This document shows, one piece after another, positions 1 to 6,966 of a DNA stretch of 9,720 bases. Source of the stretch: an uncultured Clostridium sp. (GTDB lineage Bacteria > Bacillota > Clostridia > Lachnospirales > Lachnospiraceae). A program made the translations under genes and the position numbers. The notes beneath the pieces are model-generated. The model saw nothing but the letters and a program-made list of their open reading frames with translations. It was not told the origin of the DNA and searched no databases. The stretch lies in contig CALHQJ010000144.1 in NCBI GenBank assembly GCA_938036545.1, positions 1 to 9,720 of the forward strand, read 5' to 3'. The number at the start of each line of letters is the position of its first letter. Within the stretch, counting starts at the first letter, position 1.

Positions 1-93
1 GAAGCTTGTACAGAAACCGCAAAGCAGGAGCAGGAAGAAGATGCCCGTCCTGAACAGTTACAACTATTTTTTGTATTATTTTGCCTCGTATAA
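1..93 (+). CDS. C-terminal end of an unidentified rightward gene (partial)
   Basis: Frame 1 is open from the window edge to a TAA at 91-93 and gives about 30 residues. The first part is rich in Glu, Gln and Ala (EACTETAKQEQEEDARPEQL), which looks like a flexible C-terminal linker. It then contains QLQLF, which fits the QLxLF pentapeptide by which DNA polymerases and repair proteins bind the beta sliding clamp, followed by seven hydrophobic residues. The frame would converge on the sugar-binding protein gene and overlap its last 18 bases. A Y-family polymerase or another repair protein is possible, but the piece is too short to name a family. It could also be a chance open frame; the evidence is only composition and one short motif. 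Confidence 0.35.
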   Translation, partial: EACTETAKQEQEEDARPEQLQLFFVLFCLV

Positions 94-1599
94 ATCAGAG
101 GTATAATTTTCTAATGGATTCCAGTTGGTAAATTCAAAATCTTCTGCCGATACATTAGCTCCTGCTGCCTTAGCTGCGTCAATTGCCTTCATCCACTCTT
201 CCTGAGTTTTTTCAGCCAATGTCTGAAGCTCTGCCTTATAGTCGATGTTCTGAGCTAATACACCCTGGGCAATCTCTCCAAGATTTGGAGAAATAGCAGC
301 AGTCTGGGCATATACTGCAGCAGTCTCCGGATTTGCTACAATTGGATCTGGAGCAAGAGCAGCCTGCTCGCTGTTGATCTGATAGTACTCCAGCATAGCC
401 GGATCTACCATATGCTTTTCATTTACAGAATCAATAACAGAAACGAAACCACCGTCTTCTACCAGGCCTGCCTGATAATCCTCTGAATACAGAGCCATCA
501 GATACTTTGCAGCTGCTTCCGGATGTTCACACTGAGAAGAGATTCCCATCCATGGCTGTGCGCCGGTATAAGGAAGCTTGCCCTTCATGCCGTCATCCGG
601 TGCAGGAAGTGCCATTACGCCAAAATCCAGATCTGGATTTTCCTGACGCCAGGTGGAGATACACCATGCACCCTGGATAATAAATGCCGCCTGATTCTGT
701 GCAAACAGCGCTCTTGCTTCTGGAGCTTTCATAGATACAGAGTTTGGATGGAAGCATCCTTCTTTTACTAAAGTATCATAGAACTCAAATGCATTCTGCA
801 TTGCCTGGGTATTCATTGTGTTCTGTCCGTCAACTAAGATCATCTGGGAAATATCGCTGCACTTTCCACCGTCTAAGCTGGCCAGAGAACGAAGAGCCAG
901 TTCCAGGCGGTTGGTCTGGGCGCCGCTGTCAATAATTCCAAAGTACTTGCCTTTTCCAGCTTCCGTCACCTGTTTGCAGACATCAATAAACTCGCTCCAG
1001 GTATCTGGTAGATTTTCAATATCTACTCCGGCATCTGTAAGAACCGTTTTATTATAGAACATTAAGGTATTGATAATATTTGCCGCTTCCGGAAGTACAT
1101 ATACCTTTCCATCCATGCTGGTAATTCCTTCGTTTAACGCTCCGTCTGCAAAAGAAGCCAAAAATTCGTCAGTTACGTAATCATTTAACGGCATAAACCA
1201 GTTTTCATCTAATACTGTGCTTAACTTCATTCCAGATGGAATCGGGAATAAATCCGGAGCATTGCCTGCCTTGATAGCAGAAACCACCGTTTCTTTAAAC
1301 TGATCTGCTGTCAGGGTTGTGTACTCAATCGTAATGTTAGGATTTTCTTCCATAAATTTCTTATGGAATTCCTCTCTGCGGGCTTTCGTACTGTCACTCC
1401 AGTCGATAATCTTTAATGTAATTGCTTCGTCAGAAGACGTCCCTTCTGTTTCCTTTCCTGCTTCTGCAGTGGTTTCCGCTTTTGCCGTTGTCTCAGCAGC
1501 CGCTTCTTTGTCTGTTGTTACATTGACTCCGCATCCGCATACAGATACCATCATAGCTGCTGCCAGAGACGCTGCTAACAATCCCTTTCTCTTTTTCAT
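76..1599 (-). CDS. Extracellular sugar-binding lipoprotein of a CUT1-type ABC transporter (family 1 solute-binding protein)
   Basis: This protein captures a sugar or oligosaccharide outside the cell and delivers it to the two permeases encoded just upstream. I start it at ATG 1597-1599, 507 residues, because AAGGAGG lies six bases before it; a longer frame from 1647 has no such site. It begins with a lipoprotein signal: MKKRK, a hydrophobic core, and the lipobox VCGC with the anchored Cys at residue 23. Residues about 25-58 are a low-complexity Ala/Thr/Glu linker. The binding domain follows, with family 1 features: a strand (ITLKIIDWSD) near residue 60, then the stretch AGNAPDLFPIP and later GAWCISTWR with ALPAPDD. 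It is the last gene of the operon, 47 bases after the MalG-like gene; such proteins are more often encoded first. Membership of the family is clear. The ligand is unknown, though the neighbouring DUF4838 protein points to a complex glycan fragment. Confidence 0.93.
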   Translation of the reverse strand: MKKRKGLLAASLAAAMMVSVCGCGVNVTTDKEAAAETTAKAETTAEAGKETEGTSSDEAITLKIIDWSDSTKARREEFHKKFMEENPNITIEYTTLTADQFKETVVSAIKAGNAPDLFPIPSGMKLSTVLDENWFMPLNDYVTDEFLASFADGALNEGITSMDGKVYVLPEAANIINTLMFYNKTVLTDAGVDIENLPDTWSEFIDVCKQVTEAGKGKYFGIIDSGAQTNRLELALRSLASLDGGKCSDISQMILVDGQNTMNTQAMQNAFEFYDTLVKEGCFHPNSVSMKAPEARALFAQNQAAFIIQGAWCISTWRQENPDLDFGVMALPAPDDGMKGKLPYTGAQPWMGISSQCEHPEAAAKYLMALYSEDYQAGLVEDGGFVSVIDSVNEKHMVDPAMLEYYQINSEQAALAPDPIVANPETAAVYAQTAAISPNLGEIAQGVLAQNIDYKAELQTLAEKTQEEWMKAIDAAKAAGANVSAEDFEFTNWNPLENYTSDLYEAK

Positions 1600-1646
1600 G
1601 TTGTTCCTCCTTCTTTTAAGAAAAAATGTATATAAATCATAAAACA

Positions 1647-2489
1647 TCAGCTCTTTACTGCACCTGCGATTCCATCCACAAAATACTTCTGCAGGGCAAC
1701 GAAAATAGCAATTACCGGCAGGATCGCAATGCTGGCACCTGCAGCAATACCAGTCCAGTCTACTACGTTCTCTCCTCTCAGAGCATACAAACCTACAGCC
1801 AGAGTTCTCAAGGACGGATTATTTAATGTAATAATCAAAGGCAGCAGGAATGAGTTCCATGTCCAGATAAACTGCATAATAACAACGGTTACCATAATCG
1901 GCTTTGCTAACGGAAACATAACTTTCCCATAAGTCTGTACGAAATTAGCTCCGTCTATGGTTGCTGCCTCTTCCATTTCTTTTGGGAGAGAAGCATAAAA
2001 ACTGGAAAACAGCATTAAGAAGATAACATGACCTCCGCCAGACTCTGCCAGAATTAATCCCAACAGGTTTTGGGACAGTCCAATGTTTTTCAGCAGTTCA
2101 TAAATCGGAATTACAGTAAACACCAGGGGAATTGTAATGCTGGCCATAAATACCTTCATAATCAGGCTTTTTCCCACAAACGTATAACGTCCTAAGACAT
2201 ATCCTGCCAAAGACGTACTGAACAGTACGATTACTACTACGGATATGGTAACAATAATTGAGTTTTTAAAATATACCCCAAAATTTGCACTGTTCCATGC
2301 CCTGACAAAGTTATCCATACGGAATGCTTCCGGAATTAAATTCAAGCCGCTGGCAAAAAATTCATTCTGCGTTTTAAAGGATGCAGAAACCATCCACAAA
2401 AACGGATAAATCCACAGAAACGCAATGACGGCAAGAATTACATATAGAAGAACTTTTCCTACTTTTCCAAAAATTGACGTCTTTTCCAT
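1647..2489 (-). CDS. Sugar ABC transporter permease, MalG-like
   Basis: This is the second integral membrane subunit of the sugar importer, 280 residues, a normal length for MalG-type permeases. About six hydrophobic segments are visible, near residues 12-36, 77-98, 112-134, 148-165, 197-220 and 247-268. The cytoplasmic EAA loop, which docks on the ATPase, lies at residues 173-196 and reads EEAATIDGAN with FPLAKP closing it. The N-terminal WIYPFLWMVSASFK and the C-terminal KYFVDGIAGAVKS (last nine residues close to the common FVxGlxxGAVKG ending) are typical of MalG. The ATG at 2487-2489 has the site TAGGAGG four bases upstream, and the TAG of that site is the stop codon of the preceding permease, so the two are probably translationally coupled. 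The family call is firm; the transported sugar is not known. Confidence 0.95.
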   Translation of the reverse strand: MEKTSIFGKVGKVLLYVILAVIAFLWIYPFLWMVSASFKTQNEFFASGLNLIPEAFRMDNFVRAWNSANFGVYFKNSIIVTISVVVIVLFSTSLAGYVLGRYTFVGKSLIMKVFMASITIPLVFTVIPIYELLKNIGLSQNLLGLILAESGGGHVIFLMLFSSFYASLPKEMEEAATIDGANFVQTYGKVMFPLAKPIMVTVVIMQFIWTWNSFLLPLIITLNNPSLRTLAVGLYALRGENVVDWTGIAAGASIAILPVIAIFVALQKYFVDGIAGAVKS

Positions 2490-2497
2490 ATTTCCTC

Positions 2498-3436
2498 CTA
2501 CATTGCTCTCTTTTTCTGGAAATGCTGTTTTGCCGCATTTCCGATAATTCCAACACCAACTACTAACGCACCAAACATCATGGCTGCTGCACTGGCATAT
2601 CCCAGTCTTGGCATACCGGAAGAGTTTGCATATGCAGTCCGGTATACAAAGGTAGCCGCTACGTCTGTTGCATAGAACGGGCCGCCGTTTGTCATAGTCT
2701 GAATCAGATCAAATACCTTTAAAGAGCTGATAACACAAAGAACTGAAATCACGCCGCCAATTGGAAGAATTAACGGGAAAACCACATGGCGGAAGGTCTG
2801 CCACTTATTTGCTCCATCTATGGTGGCTGCTTCATAAACATCCTGAGGCACACTCTGAAGGGCCGCCAGCCAGTAAATCATATAGGTACCTGCATCTTTC
2901 CAGACGCCAATCAATACAACTACAAAAAGAGCAGTCTGAGCATTTCCCAGCCAGTTTGGCCCTCTTACACCAAAGATAGCCAGGAGCTGATTGATAGATC
3001 CGGTTCCTCCAAAAATAAACATCATAATAATACCAACGATGGAAGCCGTAGTAATAACCGGCAGAAAGAATACCGTTCTAAAAAAAGCCGCTCCCTTTTT
3101 AATAATACTGTTGAATATATAAGCCAATGCCAGGGATAATGCAAGCTGAATTGGAACTGCCATAATCATATATTTAAAGCTGTTGACAACCGCATTAAAG
3201 AAATATTTATCCTTCAGCAGTTCTTTAAAATTGTCCAGACCTACAAAAAGCGCATTGGAGGTCATGCCAGACCAGTCCAGTGTAGAATAGAAAATACTGG
3301 ATAAAATCGGATATCCCTGAAACAGGATATATAAAATCAGCGTCGGAAGCATAAATACCCAACACCATAAGTTAATACGCCGTTTTCTCCTCCGCAGAAC
3401 GGCACCTGTGGAACCGGCAGACATTGGTTTACTCAC
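2498..3436 (-). CDS. Sugar ABC transporter permease, MalF-like
   Basis: First gene of the leftward operon and the MalF-type partner of the MalG-like permease, 312 residues. After a basic N-terminal stretch (RRRKRR, residues 15-20) comes a first membrane helix with LPTLILYILFQGYPI, typical of CUT1 MalF/UgpA proteins. More hydrophobic segments lie near residues 88-110, 121-142, 168-190, 224-245 and 280-300. The EAA loop that contacts the ATPase is at residues 201-224, with YEAATIDGAN and FPLILP. I accept GTG at 3434-3436 as the start because GAGGG lies seven bases upstream. An internal ATG at residue 5 is possible, but it would be about 19 bases from that site. The gene ends in a TAG that forms part of the ribosome binding site of the next gene. 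No ATP-binding subunit is encoded beside it. Confidence 0.94.
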   Translation of the reverse strand: MSKPMSAGSTGAVLRRRKRRINLWCWVFMLPTLILYILFQGYPILSSIFYSTLDWSGMTSNALFVGLDNFKELLKDKYFFNAVVNSFKYMIMAVPIQLALSLALAYIFNSIIKKGAAFFRTVFFLPVITTASIVGIIMMFIFGGTGSINQLLAIFGVRGPNWLGNAQTALFVVVLIGVWKDAGTYMIYWLAALQSVPQDVYEAATIDGANKWQTFRHVVFPLILPIGGVISVLCVISSLKVFDLIQTMTNGGPFYATDVAATFVYRTAYANSSGMPRLGYASAAAMMFGALVVGVGIIGNAAKQHFQKKRAM

Positions 3437-3483
3437 TATTCATCCCTCTTTCTTTCATGTATTTAATTACAAAAAATAACTAA

Positions 3484-3502
3484 TAGCCCAATTGATTGGC
3501 TA
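3484..3502. promoter_or_regulatory. Putative operator palindrome for the transporter promoter
   Basis: CCAATTGATTGG at 3488-3499 is a perfect 5-2-5 inverted repeat. It extends to TAGCC...GGCTA arms at 3484-3502 if one extra C in the left arm is allowed. It lies immediately downstream of the leftward -10 box, across the predicted start of transcription, where a bound repressor would block the polymerase. The ROK protein encoded at 5670-6872 is the obvious candidate ligand. The repeat is seen directly; the function and the partner are inferred. Confidence 0.45.
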
Positions 3503-3507
3503 GTGTC

Positions 3508-3536
3508 ATATTAGCACAAAGCCTAGGATTTTACAA
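3508..3536 (-). promoter_or_regulatory. Promoter of the permease and binding-protein operon
   Basis: Read on the minus strand, TTGTAA (3536-3531) is followed by a 17-base spacer and TAATAT (3513-3508). This is a good sigma-A-type promoter at optimal spacing. Transcription would start near 3501, leaving a leader of about 65 bases before the GTG of the MalF-like gene. No terminator or riboswitch fold is evident in that leader. Confidence 0.55.
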
Positions 3537-3592
3537 CATTTTTTTCTTATAACTCTCAAAATGGTATATGTTATCCAAATATATTTTTAATT

Positions 3593-3629
3593 TTTGTATA
3601 ATTTGTACATATATTTCTTATCTGTACTT
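3593..3629 (+). repeat. TTTGTA-type direct repeats upstream of the DUF4838 gene
   Basis: Three similar 9-mers lie in the AT-rich DNA before the rightward promoter: TTTGTATAA (3593-3601), TTTGTACAT (3602-3610) and TCTGTACTT (3621-3629). The first two are back to back and the second and third start 19 bases apart, near two helical turns. They could be activator or repressor half-sites. In such AT-rich sequence they could also be coincidence. Confidence 0.25.
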
Positions 3630-3630
3630 T

Positions 3631-3639
3631 TGTTATAAT
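3631..3639 (+). promoter_or_regulatory. Extended -10 promoter for the DUF4838-ROK operon
   Basis: TGTTATAAT at 3631-3639 is a perfect TATAAT with the TGn extension, which can offset a poor -35 box; no convincing -35 is seen 16-18 bases upstream. Transcription would start near 3646, about 40 bases before the ATG at 3688. A second TATAAT at 3597-3602 also lacks a good -35 and is less likely. Confidence 0.42.
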
Positions 3640-3687
3640 AATTATAAATTATAATTAATTTTATTTTAAACAATGCTTGGAGGAACT

Positions 3688-5652
3688 ATGAGACTCAATA
3701 TCAGCTTTTCCCAGAAAAACAATGAAACTATCTGCTTTTCAGCAAATGAACTAGCCCGTTGCCTACAGGCTGCAATGGCAGATTTGTTAATTTCAATTAA
3801 TAATCAATCAGAACCGTCTGATTTCGATTTATCTATTTTTCTTGAAACAGCGGACTTACACCGAGAATACGGCATGGAATCCGTCGAAGATCCAGCTTTC
3901 GATGATCAGTATCTGATTTCCATTGAAGGAAATCACGGAATGATTGCCGGAGGAAATCCCAGAAGCGTCCTACTGGGAGTCTATCATTATCTAAATGCCC
4001 TAGGCTTCCGTTTTCTGGCTCCTGGATCTTCTTACGAGCAGATTCCCTCTCTCCATAAAAAAGAAGAGCTGTTCTTTTCCTGCAAAAAAACCGCCACTCT
4101 CCGTCACCGCGGAGTCTGCATCGAAGGCTCCAATTCCCTAGAAAACATTCTGGATTTTATAGACTGGCTTCCAAAGCTGGGTTATAACTGCTTTTTCCTT
4201 CAGTTCCAGCTTCCTTATACGTTTATGGCCAGATGGTATCACCATGAACTGAACCCTTCCTTAAAACCAGAACCATTTTCCAAAGAAACCGCTGCTGCAT
4301 ATACCAGCCAGATTACAAAAGCCATGGAGCAAAGAGGACTTATGCTTCATCAGGCCGGCCATGGTTGGACCGGAAATGCCATTGGCCAGAACACCTGCGA
4401 CTGGAAGCCTCTGGATCGTCCCTTGTCCCAGTCTCAATGCAGCAAGCTGGCTCTTTTAAACGGAAAACGGCAGCTTTTCCACGGCATCCCCATGAATACC
4501 AACCTGTGTTATTCCAATCCCGATGCCATCGAAAGTTTTACCAGCCAAGTTGTTCATTACGTTTCCGAACATCCGTCTGTCGATTACCTTCACGTATGGC
4601 TGGCGGATGAACCCAACAACATCTGCGAATGTCCTGCCTGCTGCAAGACCACTCCCAGCGATCAGTATATTGAGCTCTTAAACCATATTGACGAGGAACT
4701 GACCCGCCTGAATTATTCAGTAAAAATTGTTTTTCTCCTTTATCAGGAACTGCTGTGGCCTCCTAAAAAAGCCCGTTTTAAAAATCCGGAGCGTTTTCTT
4801 CTCATGTTCGCTCCAATCAGCCGGACATTTGACGCTTCCTATGAGGTGACCGAGTCCCTGCAAAAAGGTACTGGTGCTGTCTGCCTTCCTCCTTATGAGC
4901 GGAATCACATTCTTCTGCCTACCAGCCTGAAAGAAAATATGGCGTATTTAAAAGCCTGGCAGTCTGTATTTTCCGGCGACAGCTTTGTATACGATTATCC
5001 TCTTGGAAGGGCGCATTATGGGGATTTGGGATATGTCCATATTTCCCGTATCATCAGTGAGGATATTAAAAAAATCGGATCTATGGGATTAAATGGCTAT
5101 ATTAGCTGCCAGGAACTAAGATGTGCATTGCCAAACGCCCTTCCCAACTATGTGATGGGCCGCACCTTATTCGATACTTCCATTTCCTTTGAAGAATTGG
5201 CTCGTGAATATTTCTCTGCTGCTTATGGAGATGATTGGGAAAAGGTTTATTCTTATTTAACGGATATTTCTTCTTTTTGCAGCTGCGACTATTTTAACGG
5301 AAAAGGCAGCCGGATCAATCCGGATACGGCTCGCAATATGGAATTGCTGCTTGCCAGAATTTATTCCTTTGAAACTGTCTTAGAGCAGCATAAAAATACT
5401 TCCAGTGCTGAAAATTTATTCTGGAAACAGCTTGATTATCATAAAGAATATAGTTTACAATTAGGGAAAGCCCTTCTTCTTTTATCAAAAGGAGAAACAG
5501 AAGACGCCCAGCTAGCCTGGCGCTCCTTCCAGAACTGGATCTGCGAAAATGAGCTTTCCTTCCAATCCTGTCTGGATGTATACCGTATTTCCGAAGTTTC
5601 CACTAAATATACAGGGTTTGTGCTGGAAGAACGTCTTCAAAATACTTTATAA
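3688..5652 (+). CDS. DUF4838-family protein, probable intracellular glycoside hydrolase relative
   Basis: A cytoplasmic protein of 654 residues with no signal peptide or membrane segment. I start at ATG 3688 because GGAGG lies four bases before it; an in-frame ATG at 3673 has no ribosome site. Residues 88-113 (GGNPRSVLLGVYHYL...GFRFLAPG) match the N-terminal domain shared by alpha-glucuronidases and GH20-like enzymes. A barrel-like region follows, and residues 303-319 contain VWLADEPNN followed by CECPACC, the Cys-rich signature I associate with DUF4838. D307 and E308 sit at the end of a predicted strand and are candidate catalytic acids; C313, C315, C318 and C319 could bind a metal. Residues about 487-515 (PNYVMGRTLFD...REYFSAAYGDDW) resemble the conserved DUF4838 C-terminal helix. 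The context of a divergent sugar importer and a ROK repressor suggests it acts on an imported oligosaccharide. I recall no firm activity for this family, so the substrate and reaction are open. Confidence 0.82.
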   Translation: MRLNISFSQKNNETICFSANELARCLQAAMADLLISINNQSEPSDFDLSIFLETADLHREYGMESVEDPAFDDQYLISIEGNHGMIAGGNPRSVLLGVYHYLNALGFRFLAPGSSYEQIPSLHKKEELFFSCKKTATLRHRGVCIEGSNSLENILDFIDWLPKLGYNCFFLQFQLPYTFMARWYHHELNPSLKPEPFSKETAAAYTSQITKAMEQRGLMLHQAGHGWTGNAIGQNTCDWKPLDRPLSQSQCSKLALLNGKRQLFHGIPMNTNLCYSNPDAIESFTSQVVHYVSEHPSVDYLHVWLADEPNNICECPACCKTTPSDQYIELLNHIDEELTRLNYSVKIVFLLYQELLWPPKKARFKNPERFLLMFAPISRTFDASYEVTESLQKGTGAVCLPPYERNHILLPTSLKENMAYLKAWQSVFSGDSFVYDYPLGRAHYGDLGYVHISRIISEDIKKIGSMGLNGYISCQELRCALPNALPNYVMGRTLFDTSISFEELAREYFSAAYGDDWEKVYSYLTDISSFCSCDYFNGKGSRINPDTARNMELLLARIYSFETVLEQHKNTSSAENLFWKQLDYHKEYSLQLGKALLLLSKGETEDAQLAWRSFQNWICENELSFQSCLDVYRISEVSTKYTGFVLEERLQNTL

Positions 5653-5669
5653 TATTATGGAGGACCGCT

Positions 5670-6872
5670 ATGTACCGCGGAAAAAAGAACCAGCCATCGA
5701 ACCGCTCCCGCATTCTGGAATGCATTTTCCGAAATGCGCCTGTTGCCAGATCAGAAATTGCCGAAATGACAGAAATCACTCCAGCAGCAGTCACCACCCT
5801 TGTAGCCGGATTGATTAATGAAAACATTGTAATTGAGTCAGAAGAGCCGTTGCCAGACGACTCTTCCACCGGACGCCGCAAAGTTCCCATTGACATTAAT
5901 CCAACTGCTTTTTACAGCATTGGCGCAGAATTTACCCAAAAGGCCCTGATTATCTGTCTTACAGACCTGAAAGGAAATCTTGTCAAAAGTTCCCGAAAAC
6001 TTTACAGCAGCCAGCTGGCAAAAGAGATCACCCAGGAACTGATTGACGGTATCCAGGCTGTTATCAGGGAAGCCGGACTGGACTGGGAGCAAATAATCGG
6101 CGCCGGTATCGCCGTTCCCGGCCATATGAATTCCGACTCCGATGACCTGATTACCAACCGAAAAACCTGGTCTAATTTTTCAGCCAGGGAACTCCAGGAA
6201 CACCTTCCGATTCCCATTACATATGAGAATAACGCGCGCTGCATGGCCCTGTCCCAATACTTGTTCAGCCCTGCCAACAGCCCAGACAGCTTTGCCTTTT
6301 TTCACGTGGGCCTTGGCATGTTCTGTGCCAATGTTGTTGATGGAGAAATTTTTTTAGGAAACAACTATATGGCCGGCGAAATCGGCCATACTATTGTCAA
6401 TGAAAATGGACGAAGATGTGAATGTGGAAAATATGGCTGTCTTCAGACTTACGCCAGCGAAAACTGGCTGTTAAAAAATGCCCGGCTGGTTTATCAGAAT
6501 TCTTCCGATACCATCCTCAGGCATTTATCCAGCAGTGACAAAGAGATCACCATCGAAACAATTATTACCGCCTATTCCATGGGCGATCCCTTTATCAGCA
6601 AATATATTCGGGACGCTTTAAAATATCTAGGGATTGCAGCTTCTAACATCGCCATTACCATGAACCCCGGGAAATTTTTCCTCCATGGCCAATATCTGGA
6701 CGACCCTATGATACGAGACGAGCTTTTAGACTATATTGACAGGCAGCTTCTTTTCATTGGCCGAAGCTATACCAGCAATATTGAAATCCTGCCCTATCAC
6801 CCAGAGGACGGGGCTATAGGAGCCAGCGCTCTGGCTGTGAGAAAATTTTTCATCTCGCCCACGGCCAAATAG
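5670..6872 (+). CDS. ROK-family transcriptional repressor (NagC/XylR type)
   Basis: A sugar-responsive DNA-binding regulator of 400 residues, the usual length for ROK repressors. Residues about 13-60 form a winged helix-turn-helix (RSEIAEMTEITPAAVTTLV), with the wing at STGRRKVPIDIN. The ROK domain follows: GIAVPG at 146-151, ENNAR at 186-190, and a zinc site with H240, C250, C252 and C257. That spacing equals H247, C257, C259 and C264 of E. coli Mlc. N188 replaces the catalytic Asp of ROK kinases (END to ENN), the N-terminal phosphate-binding DxGxT motif is absent, and GCLQ stands where kinases have GCLE. It should therefore sense a ligand and not phosphorylate sugar. The ATG has GGAGG six bases before it, and the gene starts 17 bases after the DUF4838 stop, so they are one operon. 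It probably controls its own operon and the divergent transporter. Confidence 0.92.
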   Translation: MYRGKKNQPSNRSRILECIFRNAPVARSEIAEMTEITPAAVTTLVAGLINENIVIESEEPLPDDSSTGRRKVPIDINPTAFYSIGAEFTQKALIICLTDLKGNLVKSSRKLYSSQLAKEITQELIDGIQAVIREAGLDWEQIIGAGIAVPGHMNSDSDDLITNRKTWSNFSARELQEHLPIPITYENNARCMALSQYLFSPANSPDSFAFFHVGLGMFCANVVDGEIFLGNNYMAGEIGHTIVNENGRRCECGKYGCLQTYASENWLLKNARLVYQNSSDTILRHLSSSDKEITIETIITAYSMGDPFISKYIRDALKYLGIAASNIAITMNPGKFFLHGQYLDDPMIRDELLDYIDRQLLFIGRSYTSNIEILPYHPEDGAIGASALAVRKFFISPTAK

Positions 6873-6876
6873 CTCC

Positions 6877-6914
6877 AAAAAAGCACCAGGAAACGGCTTA
6901 CGTTTCCTGATGCT
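6877..6914 (-). terminator. Intrinsic terminator, minus strand
   Basis: A stem of 14 positions with one mismatch (AGCACCAGGAAACG at 6882-6895 pairing with CGTTTCCTGATGCT at 6901-6914) encloses the loop GCTTA. On the minus strand it is followed by six T residues (6882-6877), so it ends transcription coming from the decayed ATPase gene. On the plus strand the stem lies just after the ROK stop codon but has no T-run after it, so it would be a weak terminator in that direction. Confidence 0.75.
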
Positions 6915-6966
6915 GCATGGAAGCAATCTGGCAAAGTCGCCATATCCCAAAATTTCTCAGCAAATA

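Noticed and set aside
1600..1646. Hairpin TTCTT-AA-AAGAA between the MalG-like and binding-protein genes
   Set aside because: It is a short AT-only stem overlapping the ribosome site region and is too weak to support as a terminator or processing site.
1600..1647. Longer N-terminus for the sugar-binding lipoprotein
   Set aside because: It would add 16 charged and aromatic residues before the lipoprotein signal and read through the AAGGAGG site; ATG 1599 gives a standard signal peptide.
3437..3500. Possible riboswitch or attenuator in the leader of the transporter operon
   Set aside because: Only about 65 bases are available, with no stable hairpin followed by T residues.
3673..3687. Upstream in-frame ATG for the DUF4838 gene
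   Set aside because: It has no ribosome site before it, whereas the ATG at 3688 follows GGAGG closely; the extra five residues would include the ribosome site itself.
5603..5896. Minus-strand open frame across the DUF4838-ROK junction
   Set aside because: It is antisense to two well-supported genes and their intergenic ribosome site, with no family resemblance.
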